Origin: NZQO01 sp964639255
GTDB taxonomy: Bacteria; Bacteroidota; Bacteroidia; Flavobacteriales; Flavobacteriaceae
DNA length: 64,000 nucleotides
Assembly (NCBI GenBank): GCA_964639255.1
Contig: CAZXDP010000002.1
Span: forward strand, 62,001-126,000
Direction of reading: 5' to 3'
Shown: positions 14,611 to 22,314 of the stretch, one piece after another
How the letters are laid out: each line of letters begins with the position of its first letter
Numbering within the stretch: position 1 is the first letter of the stretch
Notes under the pieces: model-generated
What the model saw: the letters and a program-made list of their open reading frames with translations, nothing else
Told to the model about the DNA's origin: nothing
Database searches by the model: none
Translations under genes and position numbers: made by a program

Positions 14611-17600
14611 CTACTTGAAAGAGTGGGCAAACTTCCGCTTGCGCCAATAGGCAAGTACACTTATAACGAGCAGGACCGCTACCACCATATATACCCATTT
14701 GGGAATAGGCACAGGGTCACCAGTAGCATAACTGTGCAATCCAGATAGATAGTAATTAACCCCATAATACGTCATTATGACCGAAGCAAGGCCAAAAATT
14801 GTAGCTACGTTATAGGCGTATAGGCCGCGCAATTTTGGGATAAGCCTCATATGAAGGATAAAGGCGTATACCAAAATGGTTATCAATGCCCACGTTTCCT
14901 TGGCATCCCAACCCCAATATCTTCCCCACGACTCGTTTGCCCATACCCCACCTAAATAGGTGCCTACACTCACCATAAACAGACCTCCAATCAAGGTGAG
15001 TTCACTAATATAGCTCATTTCCTGTACCATGCGTTTTATACGGTTCTTGTTGTTTTCTGAAATGAAAATCATCAATATTAGGTTGATGATACCAATGATA
15101 GCGCCCAGCATTAAAAACCCATAGCTACCGGCCTCTAGTGATACGTGAATGGTGAGCCAATACGATTTGAGCACCGGTACCAAAGGAGTGATTTGCGGAT
15201 CTAAAAAACTAAGTGTCGAAACCAACAAAATGGTTGCGGCAAGCACCATAGTGGCCGCCAGGCCACCAAACGACCTGCGTGTAAAGAGAATACCCGCCAA
15301 GGTGGTGGTCCAGGCAATATAAATCATAGACTCGTACCCATTGCTCCAGGGAGCTCTCCCTGAAACGTACCACCGCAACCCCAACCCTACCGTGTGAAAT
15401 ACAAAGCCGGCAACCACCAGAAAGAACAATATGCGATAACTGGTTTTCAATTTCAAATTAGGCTTAAATACAGATAGGAAGAGAAAGAACAACAATGCCA
15501 AACCCAGCATTAAATAGACAAAAGCCAGGCGTGTAAAGACGTTTAGTTCGTTCAGTAAAATTTCAGCGTTTAACTTTGAATCGCTGGGACGTACCGCACT
15601 GCCAGCGGTCATCTGGTATGTTTTCAGTTCTTCCAATAGATGACCAGCGTGCGCGTAATTGCCCGTTTGGGTCGCTTTTTTAAGGGCACTGCCATACGCG
15701 TTGAAAAATTTATCGGCTACACTACTATGGTTGTGGCCATCGTCGTGGCTATGGCCATGGCTCTGATAGGCGCTCCAAGTGTTATTAGGGTCGTTGGGTG
15801 TGGGAACTATTTTCAACAAACTGCCAGAAAAGACCATACTCAAAATATTGAGCCTTTCGTCTATTTTGAGCAGCTCTTTGGCATACACGCCCCTATCAAT
15901 GGGTTCTAGAGCGTATACACGTCGCACCTCATCGCGCAGTTTATAGGCGCCGTCATCGTTGAAAAAATCTTTATAGGAAGCGTACTCCCCCTCTACATTC
16001 AGTACTTTTTGAATATCCCGATGTTTCCCTAACTTTATAATGGGTACATCGTACCATTGCTCTTTGTTTACGAACATGCTCAACAGCGCTTGATCGGCGG
16101 TTAAGCCGTCAATGGTCTCGCTTCGGTGTATTTTCCGAAGAACCTCTCGTGAGAGGGTATGCATCGGTTTCATTCGTCCCTTGAAGTCCTGCACCACGAC
16201 CGTGCTGAATAAATCGGCATGGGTTTCACTAACCGCATTGGCCACGTGGCCCTTGTTGGAGCTCGATTGGGCTTGTGCAATACCCGCACTCAGCAAAAAC
16301 AACACCCAGATAAAGGTGCTCGATTTGGCCCTCATTTTCTTAATCTTTTGACGTACCGAATAAAACCTGGTCTTTTTACTGAAAAGTGTCCAGATCATCC
16401 CCAAGGTTAAAATCGCATACCCGATATACGAAATGATTGTCCCCCAAAAATCGCTGTTAACGCTTAGGTAAGTGCCTTTTTCATCTTTATCGAAAGACGA
16501 TTGGAAGAACCGGTAGCCATCATAATCGAGAATATTGTTCATATAAATTCGATAATCCAAGGTGGTATTGTCACGGGGGTCGATTACAGTTACCTCGCTC
16601 GCATACGAGGAGGCACTGTTGGTGCCGGGATATTTCTCCAAGATAAAATCGTTCAGTTTTATGGCAAAGGGAACGGTAATTTCCTTGGCGCCATACGCCG
16701 CAGAGACGAATAGCTCCTCAAACTGCAAGTGTGCGGGACGGCCTGGAAGTCCCTTATTTCCATAGACAAGGGTTTGTTGGGTGGTGCCGTTTACGGTAAT
16801 GTCCAGTTGCACAGCCGCCATGCTTTGGTTTTCCACTTTTGGTTTTTCTGAAACAACTTTAAGAGTAGCGCTGGGATGGAAGGAGGCGAAAACAAAATTT
16901 TCGTTTCCAGCAGCATACAACGATCGCCGTTGTAACAGATGCGATTGGCCAGCTTCCAACGTGTCGCGCTGTTGTGTGGCCATCACGGTCTTTACAAGCG
17001 GCTGCCCATAGCTAATGGAAAGTTGTTCTTTATCGTACCCAATGTTTACGGCATTGGGCATCTCAACAGGATTGAAATTGAACAACAATTTGCCCAATCG
17101 GCGTGTTTGTCCCTGCTCTAGGTAATATTCCTCGCGCCCATTAGCACCGGCCAATACCACTTCAAGTACTGCAGTACCATTCGGGCTAGGGACGAGTTCC
17201 CGTTTGGGATTCGGTAAGAAATCACTTACCGAAACTTCAATAATATCATCTCCCACCAAATATTGTTCTTCAAACGTATTGTCCCCCAAACTGGCAAATA
17301 ATACGGGTTCGTCAAACTCATAAGTTTGTCCGTCCTTCTGCACGATAAATTTCAAAAAAGTCTCGGCCGAGAGGAAAGTACTCGCCCTGTCGTTCTTACG
17401 AATGTGCATCACCCCCTCAAATCCGAAATACCGCGTAGCTGCCGCACCAAGCAATATCACTATAATTGCACCGTGAAAAAACAACAGGGCCCATTTCTTT
17501 TGCTGGACCATTCGGTACCGGTAAATGTTGTAGAGTATGCTTAATCCAAACAGCGCCAACAGCACCTCGAACCACCAAGCGCGATACACCACTTTTTGAG

Positions 17601-17730
17601 CGGCACTAGTGCCAAAATCATTTTCTAGAAAAGTCGCAATGCCAATGGCAGCGGCAAAAACGATGAAATAAACACCAGCCGCCCGGGTACCTAGAAAAGC
17701 GGCGATAATCCGCTTGAGAGTTTTAAACAT
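14611..17730 (-). CDS. ccsBA: Cytochrome c biogenesis protein CcsBA (ResB-CcsA fusion)
   Basis: This protein of about 1039 residues fuses CcsB/ResB (N-terminal half with four membrane segments and a large periplasmic domain) to CcsA (C-terminal half). The heme-handling WWD-type motif appears as WGWDAKETWAL about 100 residues from the end. The System II synthase exports heme and attaches it to CXXCH motifs outside the cytoplasm. It lies convergent to the multiheme operon and would mature its 45 predicted hemes. A His-rich stretch HGHSHDDGHNH lies in the middle loop. The frame extends to 17778, but MFKTLKR at 17730 gives the usual N-terminus. Confidence 0.9.
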   Translation of the reverse strand: MFKTLKRIIAAFLGTRAAGVYFIVFAAAIGIATFLENDFGTSAAQKVVYRAWWFEVLLALFGLSILYNIYRYRMVQQKKWALLFFHGAIIVILLGAAATRYFGFEGVMHIRKNDRASTFLSAETFLKFIVQKDGQTYEFDEPVLFASLGDNTFEEQYLVGDDIIEVSVSDFLPNPKRELVPSPNGTAVLEVVLAGANGREEYYLEQGQTRRLGKLLFNFNPVEMPNAVNIGYDKEQLSISYGQPLVKTVMATQQRDTLEAGQSHLLQRRSLYAAGNENFVFASFHPSATLKVVSEKPKVENQSMAAVQLDITVNGTTQQTLVYGNKGLPGRPAHLQFEELFVSAAYGAKEITVPFAIKLNDFILEKYPGTNSASSYASEVTVIDPRDNTTLDYRIYMNNILDYDGYRFFQSSFDKDEKGTYLSVNSDFWGTIISYIGYAILTLGMIWTLFSKKTRFYSVRQKIKKMRAKSSTFIWVLFLLSAGIAQAQSSSNKGHVANAVSETHADLFSTVVVQDFKGRMKPMHTLSREVLRKIHRSETIDGLTADQALLSMFVNKEQWYDVPIIKLGKHRDIQKVLNVEGEYASYKDFFNDDGAYKLRDEVRRVYALEPIDRGVYAKELLKIDERLNILSMVFSGSLLKIVPTPNDPNNTWSAYQSHGHSHDDGHNHSSVADKFFNAYGSALKKATQTGNYAHAGHLLEELKTYQMTAGSAVRPSDSKLNAEILLNELNVFTRLAFVYLMLGLALLFFLFLSVFKPNLKLKTSYRILFFLVVAGFVFHTVGLGLRWYVSGRAPWSNGYESMIYIAWTTTLAGILFTRRSFGGLAATMVLAATILLVSTLSFLDPQITPLVPVLKSYWLTIHVSLEAGSYGFLMLGAIIGIINLILMIFISENNKNRIKRMVQEMSYISELTLIGGLFMVSVGTYLGGVWANESWGRYWGWDAKETWALITILVYAFILHMRLIPKLRGLYAYNVATIFGLASVIMTYYGVNYYLSGLHSYATGDPVPIPKWVYMVVAVLLVISVLAYWRKRKFAHSFK

Positions 17731-18018
17731 ATACGGAAACCTTTTTTTGGAAGTAGGTGACATAAAATTCCTTAACAATATAGCGTATTTATCTCTTTAG
17801 AAAAATTATGCCGCCATTTTACGAGATCTATATACATAACAGTTTTGATCGCTTTTACCCCCCACTACTTTCTGAGTAAGTTTGGAAGAAATTCTTGAAC
17901 ATACTGTAATTCAATTTATGAAATTATTGAACTTCCTCCCGTTTTCCCATTAATATTTTCTTAATTGCCCTGTAGGTTCCTCTGAAAATGAATATATTCT
18001 TTCCCAAAGAAATATGTT

Positions 18019-19146
18019 ATGAGACGCTTTTTTGTATTGGCCACCTGTCTTGCCTTTTTAAGTTCGTGCGCCCAGCCTACCAAGGAAGAGGATATCGCCC
18101 TAAACACCCCTGATAGCCGAAGCTACGACACCGAGCGCGTGGTAGACAATTTGGACAACCCTTGGGGAATGACGTGGTTGCCCGATGGCAGCATGCTCAT
18201 TACCGAAAAAGACGGGCGAATCATTCAGGTTGCCAACGGAAATAAAATGGAAATTGCAAACGTACCTGAAGTCTATTACCAAGGCCAAGGCGGCTTGCTC
18301 GATATTACCCTTCATCCCGATTATGAAAACAACGGCTGGATTTACATTACGCATAGCAGCACTGAAGGAGAGGGCAAAGGCGGCAATACGAAACTAATAC
18401 GCGCCAAACTGGAGGGCATCACCCTTACAAACATCGAAACGCTCTACAAGGCCTCACCCAATAGCACGGCAGGGCAGCATTTTGGTTCGCGCATAAAATT
18501 TGACAATGAGGGCTATGTCTATTTTTCCATTGGCGACCGTGGCAACCGTGAGGTGAATCCGCAGGACCTTACCCGCGATGGCGGTAAGGTATACAGATTG
18601 CATGACGATGGTAGCATACCGAGCGATAATCCGTTTGTGGACCAAGCCAATGCGCTGGGTGCGGTTTATTCATACGGGCATCGAAATCCGCAGGGAATGG
18701 CGCGCCACCCAAAAACGGGCGCTATCTGGATACACGAGCACGGTCCCAAGGGAGGCGATGAAATCAATCGCATCGAAAAGGGAGCTAATTATGGTTGGCC
18801 GGTGGTTACCTATGGTGTCAATTACAGCGGAACACCCATTAGCGATGAAACTTCCAAACCGGGAATGACCCAGCCCATCTACTATTGGACACCCTCCATC
18901 GCTCCCTGTGGTATGGATTTCGTAACGGGAGACCGTTATCCGCAGTGGAAGGGGCACGTCCTTGTGGGGTCCTTAAAATTCAATTACGTTGAACTCGTTA
19001 TGCTGAACGGAAATGAGGTAGTGCGACGCGAAAAAATTGCCCAAGATATAGGTCGCGTCCGCAACGTAAAAATGGGACCCGACGACTATATTTACATTGC
19101 CGTAGAGGGCGACGGCATTTATCGCTTAGTGCCTAAAAATCCGTAG
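18019..19146 (+). CDS. PQQ-dependent sugar dehydrogenase lipoprotein
   Basis: This 375-residue lipoprotein has lipobox FLSSC. It matches the soluble aldose sugar dehydrogenase / glucose-sorbosone dehydrogenase family, a six-bladed beta-propeller that oxidises sugars using pyrroloquinoline quinone. Signatures are LDNPWGMTWLPDGSMLITEK near the N-terminus and YGHRNPQGMARHP with HEHGPKGGDEIN near the middle, which carries PQQ- and Ca-binding residues. Electrons normally pass to a c-type cytochrome, and one is encoded downstream at 19394. No PQQ synthesis genes are in the window. Confidence 0.85.
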   Translation: MRRFFVLATCLAFLSSCAQPTKEEDIALNTPDSRSYDTERVVDNLDNPWGMTWLPDGSMLITEKDGRIIQVANGNKMEIANVPEVYYQGQGGLLDITLHPDYENNGWIYITHSSTEGEGKGGNTKLIRAKLEGITLTNIETLYKASPNSTAGQHFGSRIKFDNEGYVYFSIGDRGNREVNPQDLTRDGGKVYRLHDDGSIPSDNPFVDQANALGAVYSYGHRNPQGMARHPKTGAIWIHEHGPKGGDEINRIEKGANYGWPVVTYGVNYSGTPISDETSKPGMTQPIYYWTPSIAPCGMDFVTGDRYPQWKGHVLVGSLKFNYVELVMLNGNEVVRREKIAQDIGRVRNVKMGPDDYIYIAVEGDGIYRLVPKNP

Positions 19147-19165
19147 CGGATGATTATAAAAATTT

Positions 19166-19357
19166 CGTTGTGCATTTTATTTTTTTTCAAGAAATCCGAT
19201 GTCAGTTCGAGTGATTTTCTGAAAGAAAATTGTATCGAGAACGGCGTTAGGATTAAAAAATTCAATTCTCGATACAAATTTTGCTCAATAAAAATGGACA
19301 ATCCCGACATATTTTCGGGACACTCGAATTGACAAATTTTTCTTAAAATGCACAACG
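19166..19357. repeat. MITE/REP-like palindromic element
   Basis: This 192-bp element has imperfect terminal inverted repeats. The left end CGTTGTGCATTTTA (19166-19179) matches the reverse complement of the right end (19344-19357). Inner arms GTCAGTTCGAGTG and CACTCGAATTGAC also pair with one mismatch. Further in, AAAATTGTATCGAGAA pairs with TTCTCGATACAAATTT, and a TCCCGACATATTTTCGGGA hairpin lies to the right. No protein is encoded. It fills the whole spacer between the PQQ dehydrogenase and cytochrome c genes. Confidence 0.7.
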
Positions 19358-19393
19358 GTTTATAAAAGCAATGCAAAGCCCCAAATTCGTAAT

Positions 19394-19855
19394 ATGAAAC
19401 ATTCTAATTTATTAGTTCCTTTCTGCATATTCGTGCTTCTTTTTTCCTGCGGAAAGAAAAAAGATACCACCAATAGAACGGTGAATACTTCTGAAAGGAA
19501 TGTAGCCGCCCTTCAGAAGACCGATTTACAGCAAAGCATAGAGGCCGGCCAGAAAATTTACCAAAATCTATGTGTTCAGTGCCATTTACCCAACGGCAAG
19601 GGTGTGGCGGGAAATTTTCCACCCTTGGCAGGGTCGAATTGGCTCACAGAGAAGCGCACAGAGAGCATTCGCGCCGTGAAGTACGGTCAACAAGGTGAAA
19701 TTGTGGTAAACGGTAAAATCTATAACGGCGTTATGACCCCAATGGGATTGAGTGATGCCGAAGTTGCCGATGTGATGAATTATATCATGAACAGTTGGGG
19801 CAACGTACAAGAGGAAATTGTGACAGAAGATGAAGTTTCAGCAGTAAAAAAATAA
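19394..19855 (+). CDS. Monoheme cytochrome c lipoprotein
   Basis: This 153-residue protein has lipobox LLFSC and a class I cytochrome c domain. The heme motif is CVQCH (about residue 60), followed by LPNGKGVAGNFPPLAGSNWL. The sixth ligand is a Met in the GVMTPMG segment. It is tethered to a membrane facing the periplasm. The likely job is accepting electrons from the PQQ sugar dehydrogenase encoded upstream and passing them to a terminal oxidase. The arrangement supports this but does not prove the partnership. Confidence 0.85.
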   Translation: MKHSNLLVPFCIFVLLFSCGKKKDTTNRTVNTSERNVAALQKTDLQQSIEAGQKIYQNLCVQCHLPNGKGVAGNFPPLAGSNWLTEKRTESIRAVKYGQQGEIVVNGKIYNGVMTPMGLSDAEVADVMNYIMNSWGNVQEEIVTEDEVSAVKK

Positions 19856-19913
19856 CCCTCACGGTATTGGTACTGGTGTGGCGCCGGGCTAGCGAAGGCA
19901 ACCCTATTTTCGC

Positions 19914-19921
19914 TACCTTTG
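19914..19921 (+). promoter_or_regulatory. -7 box TACCTTTG for udk operon
   Basis: This exact TAnnTTTG match sits 15 bases before the udk ATG at 19937. It overlaps a TTG codon that would otherwise extend the frame, which supports the downstream ATG as the true start with a very short leader. Confidence 0.6.
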
Positions 19922-19936
19922 CAAAAACGACACCCT

Positions 19937-20554
19937 ATGCTCATTATTGGCATTGCCGGCGGAACAGGTAGCGGTAAAACTACCGTGGTACAGCAAATTG
20001 TAGAAGAACTTCCAGAGGAGGAAGTGTGCATAATTTCGCAGGACTCCTATTATAAAGACCTTAGCCATCTCTCCTACAGCGAAAGGGGCAACATTAACTT
20101 CGATCATCCCAACAGCATCGATTTCGACTTGCTCGTTTCGCATCTCGAAGAACTTAGGCAAGGGCGCTCGTTCGAACAGCCGGTCTATAGCTTCGTGGAA
20201 CACAACCGCACGGGCGAGACGGTTACCACTTATCCCAAACAGGTGGTTATTGTAGAGGGAATTCTTATATTGACACACCCGGAGATAAGAGAATTGTTCG
20301 ATATTAAAATCTATGTACACGCCGATAGCGACGAGCGCCTAATACGAAGGCTAAAACGGGATATCGCCGGGCGCGGCCGCGATCTGGAGGAGGTATTGGG
20401 ACGCTACCAGCATACCCTAAAACCCATGCACCAACAATTTATCGAGCCCACGAAGGAATATGCAGATATCATAATCCCCACCAATCGTTACAATACGGTG
20501 GCCGTAAACGTTATACGAAGTATTATTCACCAAAAACTCGCAGAACAATTGTGA
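19937..20554 (+). CDS. udk: Uridine kinase
   Basis: This 205-residue P-loop kinase phosphorylates uridine and cytidine in pyrimidine salvage. The Walker A motif GGTGSGKTT lies near the N-terminus. SQDSYYKDLS and NFDHPNSIDFDLL are the nucleoside-binding segments typical of Udk, and RRLKRDIAGRGRDLEEV forms the lid. The start at 19937 is chosen because a TACCTTTG promoter box overlaps the alternative TTG at 19919. The stop codon overlaps the GTG start of the next gene (GTGA). Confidence 0.92.
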   Translation: MLIIGIAGGTGSGKTTVVQQIVEELPEEEVCIISQDSYYKDLSHLSYSERGNINFDHPNSIDFDLLVSHLEELRQGRSFEQPVYSFVEHNRTGETVTTYPKQVVIVEGILILTHPEIRELFDIKIYVHADSDERLIRRLKRDIAGRGRDLEEVLGRYQHTLKPMHQQFIEPTKEYADIIIPTNRYNTVAVNVIRSIIHQKLAEQL

Positions 20555-20883
20555 AATTCAAAAAATTGAAAAACAAGCGATGGTTCAAGATTGCCACCAA
20601 CACCTACGTGCTCATATTAATTGTGTTCGTAGTATGGATGCTTTTTTTCGATACCAATTCTTTTTTGATTCATAAAGAACTGAACGATGATATCAATGCC
20701 CTAGAAGAGAACAAGGAATTTTACCGTTCGGAAATTGAAAACGATAAGCAATTTATCGAAAAGATGAAAGACAGCGACGAAATGGAGAAATTTGCCCGTC
20801 AAAAATACTACCTGAAAAGGGAAAATGAAGATATTTACATTATTGAATACGAAGACAGCTTGAACAACCAAGACGATGAGTGA
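20551..20883 (+). CDS. FtsB/DivIC-family septum formation protein
   Basis: This 110-residue protein has a charged cytoplasmic tip, one membrane helix (about 17-36) and a periplasmic coiled coil (about 42-80). It ends in an FARQKYYLKRENEDIYIIEY segment typical of FtsB/DivIC. These proteins join FtsL and FtsQ in the divisome. It starts with GTG overlapping the udk stop by four bases and overlaps the mutase start by eight bases, so translation of all three is probably coupled. Confidence 0.8.
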   Translation: MKFKKLKNKRWFKIATNTYVLILIVFVVWMLFFDTNSFLIHKELNDDINALEENKEFYRSEIENDKQFIEKMKDSDEMEKFARQKYYLKRENEDIYIIEYEDSLNNQDDE

Positions 20884-22255
20884 TTTATTTAATGAATTCG
20901 ACCCTGTTTCCTCCAAGCAATGGAAACAGCAAATACAAGCCGATTTAAAGGGCGCAGACTATAATCAAACCCTGGTTTGGCAAAGTCCCGAGGGCATTCA
21001 CGTAAAACCATTTTATCATCCCGATACGGTGCAGCGGCCGTTTCCAAGTATTCCTGGCCAACCGGACAGTTGGCAAATCGCGCAGTCGGTATTCATAGAC
21101 GATGCAGCCATCGCAAATTCCTTGTCGAAAAATGCTTTGGAACGGGGCGCACAGGCCATTTATTTCAAGGCCGATAACGCGTTTAATATCCAAACCGTGT
21201 TCGACGAATATCCGTTTGGCGATGCTGCAATCTACCTGAACCTCTCGTTTCTTTCAGAAGCTTTCCTGTTAGAATTGAGCGACTTCTTCCGAAGCAAAAA
21301 TGCTACGGTTCATTACAACATAGACCTTATTGGCAATTTAGCGCGAACCGGCAATTGGTTCCAATCCCTTAAGGAAGACCACAAAACGCTTTTTTTTCTT
21401 TCAGGAAAGAAGCTTGGCTCCCATTTATTGGGGATAGATGCCTCTCTCTACCAAAATGCAGGTGCCACCATCGTACAGCAACTGGCCTATTCCCTAGCCC
21501 ACGCCAATGAATACCTTAATCATTTCAAGGACAGTACTTCCCTCGATACCAAGCCAACCTTCACGGTAGCGGTTGGTAGCAATTATTTTTTCGAAATTGC
21601 CAAGATTAGGGCGCTGCGCGTTCTTTACGCCACACTTGCCCGTGAATATGGAGCCACAGAGGAATGCCATATTGTGGCTACGCCTTCATTTCGCAATAAA
21701 ACCTTGTACGACTACAATACAAATATGCTGCGCACCACTACCGAATGTATGAGTGCCATTTTGGGGGGCGCCAACAGCGTGATGAACTTGCCTTACGATT
21801 CGCTCTACCACAAAAGCAATGAGTTTGGCGAGCGTATTGCGCGCAATCAATTGCTGGTGCTAAAGGAGGAAAGTTACTTCAACACCGTCTCGAATGCCGC
21901 AGAAGGAACCTACTATATTGAAACCCTAACACAAGAGCTAGCGGAAAAAGCCTTAGAAGTGTTCAAGGAAATTGAGAAGGGCGGCGGTTTCTTAGCACAG
22001 CTCAAAAGCGGCACCATACAGCGAAAGATAAAAGAAAGTGCCCAAAAGGAACAGGATCGATTTGACAGTGGCGAAATAACCCTTGTAGGCACAAATTACC
22101 ATCCCAATGCGAGCGATTCCATGAAAAATGATCTAGAATTGTACCCCTTTCGTAAAATGAAAACCGGAAAGACCCTGTTATCGCCCATCGTTCCTACCCG
22201 ACTGGCAGAAAAAGCCGAACAAGAACGCCTTGAGCGAGAAGGATACTCTTTATGA
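20876..22255 (+). CDS. mutA: Methylmalonyl-CoA mutase small subunit
   Basis: This 459-residue protein matches the TIM-barrel domain of the methylmalonyl-CoA mutase alpha/beta family (NYFFEIAKIRALRVLYATLA, GGANSVMNLPYD, EEGTYYIE-like turn). It ends without a DxHxxG cobalamin-binding domain, so it should be the non-catalytic small subunit that partners the large subunit encoded next. The heterodimer converts (R)-methylmalonyl-CoA to succinyl-CoA. A 59-base gap with no recognised signal precedes the large-subunit gene. Confidence 0.88.
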   Translation: MSDLFNEFDPVSSKQWKQQIQADLKGADYNQTLVWQSPEGIHVKPFYHPDTVQRPFPSIPGQPDSWQIAQSVFIDDAAIANSLSKNALERGAQAIYFKADNAFNIQTVFDEYPFGDAAIYLNLSFLSEAFLLELSDFFRSKNATVHYNIDLIGNLARTGNWFQSLKEDHKTLFFLSGKKLGSHLLGIDASLYQNAGATIVQQLAYSLAHANEYLNHFKDSTSLDTKPTFTVAVGSNYFFEIAKIRALRVLYATLAREYGATEECHIVATPSFRNKTLYDYNTNMLRTTTECMSAILGGANSVMNLPYDSLYHKSNEFGERIARNQLLVLKEESYFNTVSNAAEGTYYIETLTQELAEKALEVFKEIEKGGGFLAQLKSGTIQRKIKESAQKEQDRFDSGEITLVGTNYHPNASDSMKNDLELYPFRKMKTGKTLLSPIVPTRLAEKAEQERLEREGYSL

Positions 22256-22314
22256 TGATAGAAATAATTTTAAACGCAGCCGTCGTTTCGGCACATTGAA
22301 GTTTTTAATTAATT

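Noticed and set aside
16240..16251. GGCCACGTGGCC palindrome as a parS site
   Set aside because: It sits in the ccsBA coding region far from parAB and does not match the 16-bp parS consensus beyond the CACGTG core.
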